The notes: a model not told the origin generated them from the letters alone. Counted from the stretch's first letter, positions 51,092 through 59,643 are shown. The stretch is DNA of 64,000 nt from Halogeometricum limi (GCF_900115785.1 NZ_FOYS01000001.1:548769-612768); one strand, 5' to 3'. Numbers and translations are program-made.

Positions 51092-51429
51092 GTCGCCGAG
51101 CGAACGCGTCACCGACGCTTCGCTCGTCGTATAGTTCCTCGCAGAAACGTCCTGACGGAGTCTCACACGAACGGAGTGGGTGTGAGGCACGTCAGGTCGC
51201 GAACGAAAGTGAGCGTCCTGACGGAGATTTGAACTCGCTGAGACTCGCTCCGCTCGTCTCGTCTGCTCAAATCTCCGTGGCGTCCGTTTCGCGAGGAACA
51301 GACTTCTCGCTTCGCTCGTCGTGTAGTTCCTCGTAGAAACGTCCTGACGGAGATTTGAACTCCGGTCCCTGGCTCCGCAAGCCAAGAGGATAGTCCACTA
51401 CCCTACCAGGACTCATCTACCGATACTGC
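51092..51429 (-). repeat. Duplicated tRNA-Arg block, copy 2
   Basis: 338 bases; the main difference from copy 1 is a 15-base longer middle segment (AGGTCGCGAACGAAAGTGAGCG region near 51194-51215). It has the same order of tRNA, inverted T-arm (51267-51276), core and direct T-arm (51223-51232). Only 27 bases separate the two blocks. Confidence 0.92.
51340..51412 (-). tRNA. tRNA-Arg (anticodon GCG), copy 2
   Basis: Same sequence and folding as copy 1 at 50975-51047, with GTCCTGG/TCAGGAC acceptor and GCG anticodon. The two genes are 365 bases apart in the same orientation. Upstream sequences diverge beyond about 17 bases (AGTCGATGTG versus GGGGAGGGCA side), so their promoters may differ. Confidence 0.94.
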
Positions 51430-51553
51430 CCTCCCCTTGAAAGCGGTTGCGATACGCCCGACGTTCGCGGTGTGACACCCCGTCACGCAGAACACGATAA
51501 GAACTCTTTGTGCCTACGACACGGTTTTTGGCCCCCTCGCCCTCCGCTGTGGT

Positions 51554-52030
51554 ATGATGCGCCGAACGGTACTCGCAAGCGCTCTCACACTCGCCCTTCC
51601 ACTGTCGGGTTGTCTCGGCGGCACCGGTCCGGGGGACGACCCCGAGACGGAGACGACGACGGAGACGCGGACGGACGGCGGTCAGACGCTCTCGGTCGAA
51701 TCGACGTCGCTCTCGTCGCTCGACGACTGCCCCGAGGTGAGCATAGCCAGCGAGGGCGACTCCAGCGTCGTCTGTCGCGGGTGCGTCCGCGGGAAGAACG
51801 GCTGTACCGTCGCCAAACTCGGCGACGTGAGCTACGACGCCGACACGGACGAACTCCGCGTTCTCGTCGTCACCGAGGAGGAACGCGGCGAGGACCAGAT
51901 GTGCACGCAGGCGCTCGTCGACCTCGGGTACGAAGTCCGGGTCGAACTCGACGGCGGCCTCCCGACGACGGTTGCGCTTCGACACGACGACGTCGACGGC
52001 GAACAGGACGTCGCCACCCAGTCGCTCTGA
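51554..52030 (+). CDS. Exported lipoprotein with cysteine cluster (158 aa)
   Basis: A signal peptide with lipobox: MMRRTVLASALTLALPLSGC, lipid-modified cysteine at about residue 20, followed by a Gly/Thr/Asp-rich linker. The mature domain of about 110 residues carries five further cysteines, in DDCPEV, CRGCVRGKNGC and MCTQALVDLG. The CxxC-type spacing near residue 75 (CRGC) could bind metal or form disulfides. The family is unknown to me. Start ATG 51554 or 51557. It faces the outside of the membrane. Confidence 0.75.
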   Translation: MMRRTVLASALTLALPLSGCLGGTGPGDDPETETTTETRTDGGQTLSVESTSLSSLDDCPEVSIASEGDSSVVCRGCVRGKNGCTVAKLGDVSYDADTDELRVLVVTEEERGEDQMCTQALVDLGYEVRVELDGGLPTTVALRHDDVDGEQDVATQSL

Positions 52031-52252
52031 CCGCCCGCACGAACCCTTTTATTCGAGGAGGCGGCCAGCCTCGCTGTGCCACGCCCAGACGCCGAAATCA
52101 GGAGACAGCGGCCGAGTACTCCCGACAAGACAACGCTTAAGCGCGGGCCTACCATGGACCAAACTAGGATTATGGTCGCTTCGCTCCGAACCCCCGGTTT
52201 CTCTCTCCGGACAGCAGGGTGCCGCCGAATCGTCTCCGGAGGTGCCGCGTAG

Positions 52253-53698
52253 ATGGGTGCCATCGAAGACGTGTACGACGACCTCGACACCGACGTCTCG
52301 TTCGAGAAGTTCGAGGCCGCGGTGAAGGACAAAGTCGAGCAGATGGGCGGACTCGCCGACGAGGAGACGGCGGCGATGCTCATCGCGCACGAACTTCGCG
52401 ACGAGGAGGTCGAGGGCGTCGCCGACATCGAACCCGGTATGGACGACGTGAAGTTCCTCGCGAAGGTGATGAGCATCGGTGAACTCCGAACCTTCGAACG
52501 CGACGGCGAGGACGAGGACGGCCGCGTCGTCAACGTCGAAGTCGCCGACGAGACGGGCCGCGTCCGTATCTCGATGTGGGACGGGATGGCCGAAGAGGCC
52601 CTGGAGAACCTCGAAATCGGGCAGGTGCTTCGAATCGCCGGTCGACCGAAAGACGGTTACAACGGCGTCGAGGTCAGCGTCGACAAAGTCGAACCCGACT
52701 CCGAGGCCGAGATAGACGTGCAGACGCAGGACAGCTATCGCGTCGAAGACCTCTCGCTCGGTCTGTCGGACGTGAACCTCAAAGGTCGCGTCCTCAGCAC
52801 CGACAGCGTCCGGACGTTCTCGCGCGACGACGGCTCCGAGGGCCGCGTCGCCAACGTCACGCTCGGTGACCCGACGGGTCGCATCCGCGTCACCCTCTGG
52901 GACGACAAAGCCGACTTGGCCGACGAGTTCGACGTCGGCGTCACCGTCGAAGTCGTCGACGGCTACGTCCGCGAACGCGACGGGAGCCTCGAACTCCACG
53001 TCGGCAACCGCGGGACGGTCGAAGAACTCGACGAAGACGTCGAGTACGTCCCCGAGACGGCCGACATCGCCTCGCTGGAACTCGGCGCGACCGTCGACAT
53101 CGCGGGCGGCATCATCGAGACGGACCCCAAGCGGACGTTCGACCGCGACGACGGGTCGGAAGGACAGGTGCGGAACGTCCGCGTGAAGGACGACACCGGC
53201 GACATCCGGGTCGCGCTCTGGGGCGACAAAGCCGACGCCGACATCGACCTCGCGGACTACGTCGTCTTCACCGACGTCGAGATACAGGACGGCTGGCAGG
53301 ACGACCTCGAAGCGTCCGCCGGGTGGCGGTCGACCGTCTCCGTGATGGACGACGCGCCCGACGGGGCCGCGACCGGCGGCAGTGACGCCGACGGCGGCCA
53401 GTCGCAGGGTCTCGGCGCGTTCGAGGACGGGTCCTCGCCGGCGTCGGACTCCGAGTCGGCCGACGCCGACCCGTCTGCGTCCGGTTCGGCGGGAGACGGC
53501 GGACCCGCCGACGGCGACGTCGAGGAGTTCACTGGAACCGTCGTGCAGGCGGGCAGTCCGGTCGTCTTGGACGACGGGACGGAGACGCGGAGCGTCGAGA
53601 CGTCGGAGAGTCTCCAACTCGGCGCGGAGGTGACCGTCCGCGGACCGGTCCGCGACGGCCGCATCCAGGCGACCGAGATACAGTCGGTCACTCGGTAG
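52253..53698 (+). CDS. Replication protein A, multi-OB-fold ssDNA-binding protein
   Basis: 481 residues, an archaeal RPA that coats single-stranded DNA in replication and repair. After an N-terminal helical domain (EKFEAAVKDKVEQMGGLADEETAAMLIAHEL), three OB folds follow with near-repeated lines: VVNVEVADETGRVRISMWDG, VANVTLGDPTGRIRVTLWDDKAD and VRNVRVKDDTGDIRVALWGDKAD. A linker of acidic/Gly/Ser residues then leads to a C-terminal OB-like strand (VQAGSPVVLDDGTETRS). It resembles the single-gene RPA (RPA2) of Haloferax rather than the operon-type RPA1/3. No zinc-finger is seen. Confidence 0.92.
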   Translation: MGAIEDVYDDLDTDVSFEKFEAAVKDKVEQMGGLADEETAAMLIAHELRDEEVEGVADIEPGMDDVKFLAKVMSIGELRTFERDGEDEDGRVVNVEVADETGRVRISMWDGMAEEALENLEIGQVLRIAGRPKDGYNGVEVSVDKVEPDSEAEIDVQTQDSYRVEDLSLGLSDVNLKGRVLSTDSVRTFSRDDGSEGRVANVTLGDPTGRIRVTLWDDKADLADEFDVGVTVEVVDGYVRERDGSLELHVGNRGTVEELDEDVEYVPETADIASLELGATVDIAGGIIETDPKRTFDRDDGSEGQVRNVRVKDDTGDIRVALWGDKADADIDLADYVVFTDVEIQDGWQDDLEASAGWRSTVSVMDDAPDGAATGGSDADGGQSQGLGAFEDGSSPASDSESADADPSASGSAGDGGPADGDVEEFTGTVVQAGSPVVLDDGTETRSVETSESLQLGAEVTVRGPVRDGRIQATEIQSVTR

Positions 53699-53783
53699 CG
53701 GCGGACGGACGCCGCTTCCCTCGGACCGCCGAGCGACGGCGACGTCTCGGACGCGGAGAGACGCCGAGAGCCGTTACGGAAAG

Positions 53784-53791
53784 GATTATAC
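53784..53791 (+). promoter_or_regulatory. TATA box of the histone gene
   Basis: GGATTATACG lies about 28 bases upstream of the histone ATG (53816), which suits a leaderless transcript. Purine-rich GGAAAG precedes it as BRE. The same promoter should also serve the abutting deacetylase gene. Confidence 0.6.
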
Positions 53792-53815
53792 GCCGCACGC
53801 CCGGCATATGTGCGT

Positions 53816-54247
53816 ATGAGTGTCGAGCTACCGTTCGCCCCGGTCGACACGATCATCCGCCGCAACTCCGGTGACCTCCGGGTCAGCGCAGACGCGGCGG
53901 AGGAACTCGCCCGCCGCATCCAAGGACGCGGCTCGGAACTCGCCATCGACGCGGCCGAACACGCCCGCGAAGACGGCCGCAAGACGTTGATGGCGTCCGA
54001 CTTCGGCGTCGAACAGGTGGTCTCGCGGGACGACATCGAACTTCCCATCGCTCCCATCGACCGTATCGCCCGCCTCCGCATCGACGACCGGTACCGAGTC
54101 TCGATGGACGCCCGCATCGCACTCGCGGACATCCTCGAAGACTACGCCGACAACGTCGCCGGCGCGGCGGCGAAACTCGCTCGACACGCCGACAGACGCA
54201 CCGTCCAGGCGGAAGACATCGAGACGTACTTCGCCCTCTTCGAGTAG
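53816..54247 (+). CDS. hstA: Archaeal histone, fused two-fold dimer
   Basis: 143 residues made of two tandem histone folds, as in haloarchaeal histones. First fold: PFAPVDTIIRRNSGDLRVSADAAEELARRIQGRGSELAIDAAEHA and KTLMASDFGVEQV. Second: LPIAPIDRIARLRIDDRYRVSMDARIALADILEDYADNVAGAA and RRTVQAEDIETYFALFE. Each fold has the three helices and the R-x-T pairing (RKT in the first, RRT in the second). There are no N-terminal tails of eukaryotic type. ATG 53816 is the start; a GTG two codons earlier is possible. It is followed with no gap by the HDAC gene. Confidence 0.95.
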   Translation: MSVELPFAPVDTIIRRNSGDLRVSADAAEELARRIQGRGSELAIDAAEHAREDGRKTLMASDFGVEQVVSRDDIELPIAPIDRIARLRIDDRYRVSMDARIALADILEDYADNVAGAAAKLARHADRRTVQAEDIETYFALFE

Positions 54248-55258
54248 ATGCAGTTCGGCTACAGCGAGACCTGTCTCGCACACGACACCGGCAAGCGGCA
54301 CCCCGAGACGGCGGACCGTCTCCGCGCCATCCGACGCGCCCTCGCGAAACGCCACGGCGTCGACTACGTGGACGCCGACCCGGCCGACGACGGCGACGTC
54401 GCTTCGGTCCACGACGACGGCTACGTCTCCGAGATTCGCTCGTTCTGCGAGGGCGGCGGCGGCAACTGGGACCCCGACACCGTCGCGTCCGAGGAGACGT
54501 GGGACGCCGCCCTCGCCTCCGCCGGCCTCTCGCAGTGGGCCGCACGCGAGGCCGTCGACGGCGCGAACGGCCGGGACACCCCGTTCGCCATCGGCCGCCC
54601 GCCGGGGCACCACGCCGTCGAAGACGACGCGATGGGCTTTTGCTTCGTCAACAACGCGGCCGTCGCCGCGCAGACGGTGTTAGACGAGACGGACGCCGAA
54701 CGCGTCGCCATCTTCGACTGGGACGTTCACCACGGCAACGGCACGCAGGACATCTTTTACGACCGCGCGGACGTGTTCTACGCTTCAATCCACGAAGACG
54801 GCCTCTACCCGGGGACGGGAGCGGTCGAAGAAACCGGCTCGGGCGACGGCGAGGGGACGACGCTGAACGCCCCACTCGCCGCCGGTGCGGGCGACGCCGA
54901 CTACGACCACGTCGTCGAGTCGGTTCTCCGGCCGGCGCTCGAACGGTTCGACCCCGACCTCTTCATCGTCAGCGCGGGGTTCGACGCGCACCGACACGAC
55001 CCCATCTCGCGGATGCGCGTCTCCACCGAGGGCTACGCGCAGATGACCGACGCCGTCCGGGGCATCGCCGACGACGTCGACTCCGGCCTCGCGTTCGTCC
55101 TCGAAGGCGGCTACGGCCTCGACACGCTCTCTGAGGGCGTCGCTATCGTCCACGAGACGTTCGACGGCCGGTCGCCGATGGACGTCGAAGAGGACCCCGA
55201 CGAGAAGACGAACTCGCTCGTCGAGGAACTCCGGTCGGTCCACGCGCTGGACGACTGA
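54248..55258 (+). CDS. Histone deacetylase family protein
   Basis: 336-residue zinc hydrolase of the class II-like HDAC/acetoin-utilization/polyamine deacetylase superfamily. Zinc and catalytic residues are visible: the dyad PPGHHAVEDDAMGFCF, then FDWDVHHGNGTQDIF with Asp and His, and SAGFDAHRHDPI with the second zinc Asp. GYGLDTLSEG near the end matches the catalytic tyrosine loop (GGYG). In Haloferax a homologue (HdaI) is essential. The ATG directly follows the histone's TAG, so the two are co-transcribed and likely co-translated. Substrate could be an acetylated protein or a polyamine. Confidence 0.93.
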   Translation: MQFGYSETCLAHDTGKRHPETADRLRAIRRALAKRHGVDYVDADPADDGDVASVHDDGYVSEIRSFCEGGGGNWDPDTVASEETWDAALASAGLSQWAAREAVDGANGRDTPFAIGRPPGHHAVEDDAMGFCFVNNAAVAAQTVLDETDAERVAIFDWDVHHGNGTQDIFYDRADVFYASIHEDGLYPGTGAVEETGSGDGEGTTLNAPLAAGAGDADYDHVVESVLRPALERFDPDLFIVSAGFDAHRHDPISRMRVSTEGYAQMTDAVRGIADDVDSGLAFVLEGGYGLDTLSEGVAIVHETFDGRSPMDVEEDPDEKTNSLVEELRSVHALDD

Positions 55259-55317
55259 CCGCCCCGAGCGTAGGTCGCACCCGGCGTTCGGTCCTCTCGA
55301 CGTCCTCGTCTCCGTCG

Positions 55318-56334
55318 TTATTGTTGGTCTGCTTCGCTTTCGTCTCCGTCGCTCTCCGCCTCGTACGCGGACATCGTCCGAAGGTGGAGTCTGACGCCGA
55401 ACGCCGCACCCGCCGTCGCGAGTCCCACCGCGCCCGCTACCACTCCCGTTCCCATCGGCGTCAGCGTGTCGACAGGTCCCTCACCGACGACCACGGCCCC
55501 GCGCATCCCACGGTCGCTGTACGTCGTACACTCGTACGTCGAGACGCCGTCACCGTCGAACGATAGCGCGAAGTCGTGGCCGGTTCCGTGGTGCCGTTCA
55601 CTGGCGTACGACAGCGTCTCGTCGACGACGTCGTACGCGCCCGCCGTGCCGACCCACTCCCATCGAACGACGGTACCGGGGTCGACGTGAATCGCTGCCG
55701 GTTCGAAGGCGAACGCTCCGCCGTTCCCCATCGCTCCGACCTGTACGGTGACCTCGGACGCTCCCCTGTGGTCGACGACGCCGTCGTAGTTGTCGGTGTC
55801 GTCGAACCAGCCGTCGAAGGTCGGTGTCTTCTCGTTCTCTCCGTCGGCCGCCGTCGCTTCTCCGCCGCCGCCTCCACCGGGGAGCGTCACGGCGACGTCG
55901 CCGACGACCAGTGCGCCGCGCATCCCCATCGGACTGTGGGGCGTGCAGGCGTACGGGACGACGCTCGGCGAGGACGCCGTGTAGGCGAACGTGGCTCCCG
56001 CGTCGGTGTGGTACGGAGACTCGAACGCGCCGCCCTCGGCGACGACGTTGTGGCTTCCGCCAGCGCCGGTCCACTCCCAGGTCACTGTCGCTCCCGGGGA
56101 GACGCGGACGACGGGGGGCGAGAACGCGAAGTCACCGCCGTTACCCTCGGTGCCGACGCGAACGACGACGCTCGCCTGCCCGGTCGCGTCGGTGACGCCG
56201 TCCACGCTGTCCGTCTTCGCGAACCACTCCGTGAGGTCTACCGTCTCCGCTGCTCGGACCGGACGAGCGAGGAGCGCGGACCCGACCACTGCGCCGGTAC
56301 CCACGAGCATCTCGCGACGTGTGCAGGTTGCCAT
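55318..56334 (-). CDS. Halocyanin-like protein with two cupredoxin domains, one degenerate
   Basis: 338 residues, Tat signal TRREMLVGTGAVVG, two halocyanin-type domains and a C-terminal hydrophobic anchor (GVVAGAVGLATAGAA) then acidic tail. The first domain has the complete type 1 copper set: His in GGSHNVVAEGG, then Cys, His and Met in YACTPHSPMGM. The second lacks both histidines: GAYDVVDET (His to Tyr) and YECTTYSDRGM (His to Tyr), with only the cysteine and methionine kept. So only the first domain should bind copper. It begins 2 bases after the MCO stop codon and is probably its electron partner. Confidence 0.87.
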   Translation of the reverse strand: MATCTRREMLVGTGAVVGSALLARPVRAAETVDLTEWFAKTDSVDGVTDATGQASVVVRVGTEGNGGDFAFSPPVVRVSPGATVTWEWTGAGGSHNVVAEGGAFESPYHTDAGATFAYTASSPSVVPYACTPHSPMGMRGALVVGDVAVTLPGGGGGGEATAADGENEKTPTFDGWFDDTDNYDGVVDHRGASEVTVQVGAMGNGGAFAFEPAAIHVDPGTVVRWEWVGTAGAYDVVDETLSYASERHHGTGHDFALSFDGDGVSTYECTTYSDRGMRGAVVVGEGPVDTLTPMGTGVVAGAVGLATAGAAFGVRLHLRTMSAYEAESDGDESEADQQ

Positions 56335-56336
56335 GA

Positions 56337-57482
56337 CTACGCCTCGTACCCCGCGTAGGCCATCACCTGCGCGAACAGGTCGGTGTCCATCGCCGGCGTG
56401 TAAACGACCGCCGAGAGCATGCCGCCCGGGTACGACGACCCGTTACGGACGTGGTCGACCTTGTGACAGTGCATGAGGTAGATACCCGGATCGGCGTCCG
56501 CCTCGAACTCAACGGTGTACCGTTCTGCGGGGGCGACGTTCACCACGTCTTGGAGCAGTTGCATCGCCTCGGGGATGGGCGACCCGTCTTTTTCGACTAT
56601 CTTGAAGCGGTGGTTGTGCAGGTGCATCGGGTGCGAGTGGAACCCGGCGTTCACCCAGTGGATGCGAACGGTGTCTCCTGGGTCGACGATGACGGGCGAC
56701 CCCGTCTCGGGGTGGAACGTCGCGGGTGCGGACTTCCCGTTGACGGTGAACGTGTCCATCTGCCTGGCGGTGATATCGTAGGCCACGTCTTCGCCGCCGT
56801 ACTGCCGCGACAAGCGGGTGTCCCACTCTTTGACCGTCATGTAGTACTCCTTGTCGGCACGCTCGTACCCCTCCGGTTCGACCCGGAGGATTCCGTACAT
56901 CCCCATGTCCATGTGGCGAGGGGTCTGGTAGTGACAGTGGTACAGATGTGTCCCGGCCACGTTCGCCGTGAACTCGTAGGTGTGCTTTTGGCCGGGTTCG
57001 ACGGTGACGCCCGTCGTCGTCGGTACGCCGTCGTTCTCCCACGTCTTTCGAAGGCCGTGAACGTGGAGCGTGTGCGGCATGTCCATCGCGGAGTTGTCGA
57101 GGGTGACGGTGAACGTCTCTCCCTCGCGAACGCGGAGAATCGGTCCCGGGACGGACGGCGTCCCGTCGTCCGCCTGCCACGCCCACACGACTGGGAGCGT
57201 GATGGGACCGTTCATCGTCTCGCCCGGGTGGACGTGGTGAACCGCGTTCACCGCACGAAGCGTCACGTGGTTGTCTCGTTCACCCAACTCGACCACTTCC
57301 GGTCGACCGGTTGCCGGGAGGTCACTCGTGAGCGACCTGTTCCCGGTCGTCTCCACTCGCGTCACTGTGGGTGTCGAACTCGTCAGACAACCGGCCGTCC
57401 CGAGCACACCGGCGGTTCCGGTCGCTGCGAGGAACTCTCTTCGGGAAATTCCGTCTCCGGGGGCACCGACTTTAGTTGTCAT
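56337..57482 (-). CDS. Two-domain multicopper oxidase (laccase/nitrite-reductase-like), Tat-exported
   Basis: 381 residues. N-terminus has a Tat signal (SRREFLAATGTAGVLGTAGC) with a lipobox cysteine, so it is anchored outside the membrane. Domain 1 copper motifs are HTLHVHG, and HLYHCHYQTPRHMDMGMYG (H-C-H...H...M). Domain 2 has FHSHPMHLHNHRFKI and LMHCHKVDHVRNG, another H-C-H...H set. The size fits small laccases and is shorter than three-domain oxidases. The substrate might be phenols, metals or nitrite. The next gene in the operon encodes a halocyanin-like protein, an expected electron carrier. The start is ATG 57482. Confidence 0.85.
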   Translation of the reverse strand: MTTKVGAPGDGISRREFLAATGTAGVLGTAGCLTSSTPTVTRVETTGNRSLTSDLPATGRPEVVELGERDNHVTLRAVNAVHHVHPGETMNGPITLPVVWAWQADDGTPSVPGPILRVREGETFTVTLDNSAMDMPHTLHVHGLRKTWENDGVPTTTGVTVEPGQKHTYEFTANVAGTHLYHCHYQTPRHMDMGMYGILRVEPEGYERADKEYYMTVKEWDTRLSRQYGGEDVAYDITARQMDTFTVNGKSAPATFHPETGSPVIVDPGDTVRIHWVNAGFHSHPMHLHNHRFKIVEKDGSPIPEAMQLLQDVVNVAPAERYTVEFEADADPGIYLMHCHKVDHVRNGSSYPGGMLSAVVYTPAMDTDLFAQVMAYAGYEA

Positions 57483-57640
57483 CAATCTGTGGTTGTCGTG
57501 TGTCTCACATATCAGTGCGAGACGACTCTCACGAATCGAGAAATGGCCGACTGGAGGGGGCGTCTCCCTCTTCGACGCGAGAACGGCGTTCGACAGCGCT
57601 CGGTGCCGTCTCGCGCCGGAACTCTCCGCGGTGTCGCCCG

Positions 57641-59005
57641 CTACGGCCGCGGGTCGAAGTACCGCGCGAGTTCGACGCCGAACTCGTCGGCCAGTTCTGC
57701 GACGTCGTCGCCGACGAGAAGCGAGTAGTCTTCGCGGAGTTTCCGTTCGACGTTCGTCCCGAGTCCGACCTGAAACAGCGTCTCGCTCTCTAAGAGGGCG
57801 GCGGCGTCGGTGAACTCGCGTTCGCGTTCGACGGCGTACCGGCCGCCGTCGAGGAAGGGGCCGTAGTCGTCGCCCGCCGCGTAGGCGTCGTAGAACCCTT
57901 CGGCGTGCGGTCGGACGTGAACGGGCGGGCCGTCGTGGCGTTCGACGTTCGGGAGCGTTCGGTGAGACAGTTCGACGAGGAGGACTGCTCGGTCCGCGGC
58001 GAACGTGGCCGAACGAATCGGGGCGAACCCTCGTCGTGCCAGTTCCGACTCGACGCCCGCGATGGACTTGTACAGTTGGGGGTAGAGTTGGTCGTCGACG
58101 ACGTCGGGCGTGTCGAAGACGACGGCGATGGGGTGCGTGCCGCGTCGGCGGACGTGCCCGCGAACGCCCTCTTCGGAGAGCGAGTCGGGGTCGCTCCCGA
58201 AGAACACCGCTTCGCGTGGGTCCGAGAGCAGTTCGCGGGCGTAGTGTTGGAGGCGGGCGACGTTCTCCGCCGAGCAGACGGCGGCGACGTTGCGCGTGGG
58301 GTCCGTCGGGTCGACGACGACCAGAGGGTCGTCGAACGACCGGGTGCCGTGGTCCTCTGGGTCGAGTTCGACCGGCGGGTGCCAGTCGGCGGCCGCCCGG
58401 AGCAGTTCCTCGAACCCGCCGTGTTCGAGGACGAGCAGTTCCGTGAGGTAGCCCGAGAACCCTCTCGTCCGGAGGTCGCTGCCGTACGCGCCGATACCTT
58501 TCAGAAAGCGCTTGAAGACGCGCACGTCGGCGGCGAACTCGTCGTCCAACCGCGCCCGCAGGTAGTCGTTGTGGTGGGGCGTTCGGTCCACCGCGGAGCG
58601 AAGCGAGGCGCCGTCTTCGACGTCGAAACAGGGGACGAGGTCGACGTCGAAGCCGTCGAATCGGCCGGTGACGTAGGGGTGTTCGGCGTACTCCTCGTGG
58701 CCGTCGGGGAGGACGGCGTTGCCGACGGCGAGGCCGTAGCGTTCCAAGGAGTCGCGGTCGACCGACTCCGGGAACCGGACGAACAGGTCGATGTCGCGGT
58801 CACCGGAGAGCCACGTTCCGCGGGCCGTCGACCCGACTTGGAGGACATCGGCCTCCAGCGAACGGTCCGCGAGTTCCGCCTCGACGCGGGCGGTGAGTTC
58901 GTCGACGGCGTCGCGCAGTGCGGCGCGTTCGGCGGCGTCCGGGTCGATTCGCTCGCGAACGGTGGCGACGACGCGAGAGAGGTCCCCTGAGTCCGACTCG
59001 GCCAT
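57641..59005 (-). CDS. cca: CCA-adding tRNA nucleotidyltransferase
   Basis: Adds the 3' CCA to tRNAs. 454 residues from ATG 59005. The class I archaeal nucleotidyltransferase motif is VGSTARGTWLSGDRDIDLFVRFP (G-S and D-x-D catalytic acids) near residue 51. A third acid lies in FDVDLVPCF. The HHNDYLRARLDDEFAADVRVFKRFLKG region and the following substrate-binding domains fit the archaeal enzyme. The gene is immediately beside tRNA-Asn and the CAU tRNA cluster (divergent). No tRNA in this window encodes CCA, so this enzyme is needed for all of them. Confidence 0.95.
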   Translation of the reverse strand: MAESDSGDLSRVVATVRERIDPDAAERAALRDAVDELTARVEAELADRSLEADVLQVGSTARGTWLSGDRDIDLFVRFPESVDRDSLERYGLAVGNAVLPDGHEEYAEHPYVTGRFDGFDVDLVPCFDVEDGASLRSAVDRTPHHNDYLRARLDDEFAADVRVFKRFLKGIGAYGSDLRTRGFSGYLTELLVLEHGGFEELLRAAADWHPPVELDPEDHGTRSFDDPLVVVDPTDPTRNVAAVCSAENVARLQHYARELLSDPREAVFFGSDPDSLSEEGVRGHVRRRGTHPIAVVFDTPDVVDDQLYPQLYKSIAGVESELARRGFAPIRSATFAADRAVLLVELSHRTLPNVERHDGPPVHVRPHAEGFYDAYAAGDDYGPFLDGGRYAVEREREFTDAAALLESETLFQVGLGTNVERKLREDYSLLVGDDVAELADEFGVELARYFDPRP

Positions 59006-59152
59006 TGTCGACCCGAGGTTGTCTGCGACGCGGCGAAAGCGTGTCGATGCGGACGGCACCGGTTCCACGCTGACACCCCGCATCCGTCGGGTGAAAACGA
59101 AAGCCCTATCAAAGTTCCTCGGTGTACGATAGAGTGCAGACGCACGCCCCGA

Positions 59153-59225
59153 GCCGTCGTAGCTCAGTTGGTAGAGCACCTCGCTGTTAACGAGGTGGTC
59201 CCAGGTTCGAGTCCTGGCGACGGCG
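59153..59225 (+). tRNA. tRNA-Asn (anticodon GTT)
   Basis: Reads AAC/AAU. Acceptor halves GCCGTCG/CGACGGC, D-arm TAGCTCAGTTGGTAGAGC, anticodon loop CTGTTAA with CTCG/CGAG stem, T-arm CCAGG-TTCGAGT-CCTGG; discriminator G. No 3' copies of its sequence follow, unlike the other tRNA loci. Confidence 0.96.
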
Positions 59226-59331
59226 TCACTTCTCTCACAGACCGCGCCTCCAGTCGTGGCTCTGTCTGCCGGTTCCGTCGTCGACAACGGTAACGCTAAA
59301 GAGGTGGCCCCGGAAACTGGTGAACGACTGA

Positions 59332-59406
59332 GGGCCCTTAGCTCAGTCTGGTTAGAGCGCTCGGCTCATAACCGAGTGGTCGATGGTTCGAATCCGTCAG
59401 GGCCCA
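59332..59406 (+). tRNA. tRNA with CAU anticodon (Ile2 or elongator Met)
   Basis: 75 bases. Acceptor GGGCCCT/AGGGCCC, D-arm TAGCTCAGTCTGGTTAGAGC, anticodon stem TCGG/CCGA with loop CTCATAA, T-arm GATGG-TTCGAAT-CCGTC. CAU reads AUG as methionine or, if the wobble C carries agmatidine, AUA as isoleucine. The GGGCC acceptor start is more like tRNA-Ile2, but I cannot settle it. Three additional 3'-end copies follow. Confidence 0.85.
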
Positions 59407-59407
59407 T

Positions 59408-59568
59408 AAAGAAACCCGCGAGCGACAGCGAGCGGTGTTTCGCGTCCGCGCTGGCGGTTCGAACCGGGGAGCGAAGTGAGCCGAGCGAACGGAGTGACCG
59501 GGGTTCGAATCCGTCAGGGCCCATAGATTTCCTGCCAACGTCAGTGAGCAGTGAAATCGCTCTCGACC
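59408..59568 (+). repeat. CAU-tRNA 3' array, unit 1
   Basis: Immediately after the tRNA comes a 161-base unit: a spacer rich in GAGCG/CGAGCG motifs (GCGAGCGACAGCGAGCGG, AGCGAAGTGAGCCGAGCG), the palindrome CGGTTCGAACCG (59455-59466), a copy of the tRNA's 3' end (GGTTCGAATCC through the acceptor, 59502-59524), then 44 further bases. It is repeated at 59644-59804, with a period of 236 bases. Confidence 0.9.
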
Positions 59569-59643
59569 TGACGGGAGAATCGTACCAGACGCGCACAGCG
59601 AAGCGAGCACGTCTGGTAGTGGTTCGAATCCGTCAGGGTCCAT

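Noticed and set aside
50742-51429. CRISPR array at the repeated Arg region
   Set aside because: Only two large units, repeats include a full tRNA gene, and spacers are not of uniform size; no cas genes.
52031-52252. Possible small gene between the lipoprotein and RPA
   Set aside because: Frames here are short and lack halophile-type coding bias; the region more likely holds the RPA promoter and leader.
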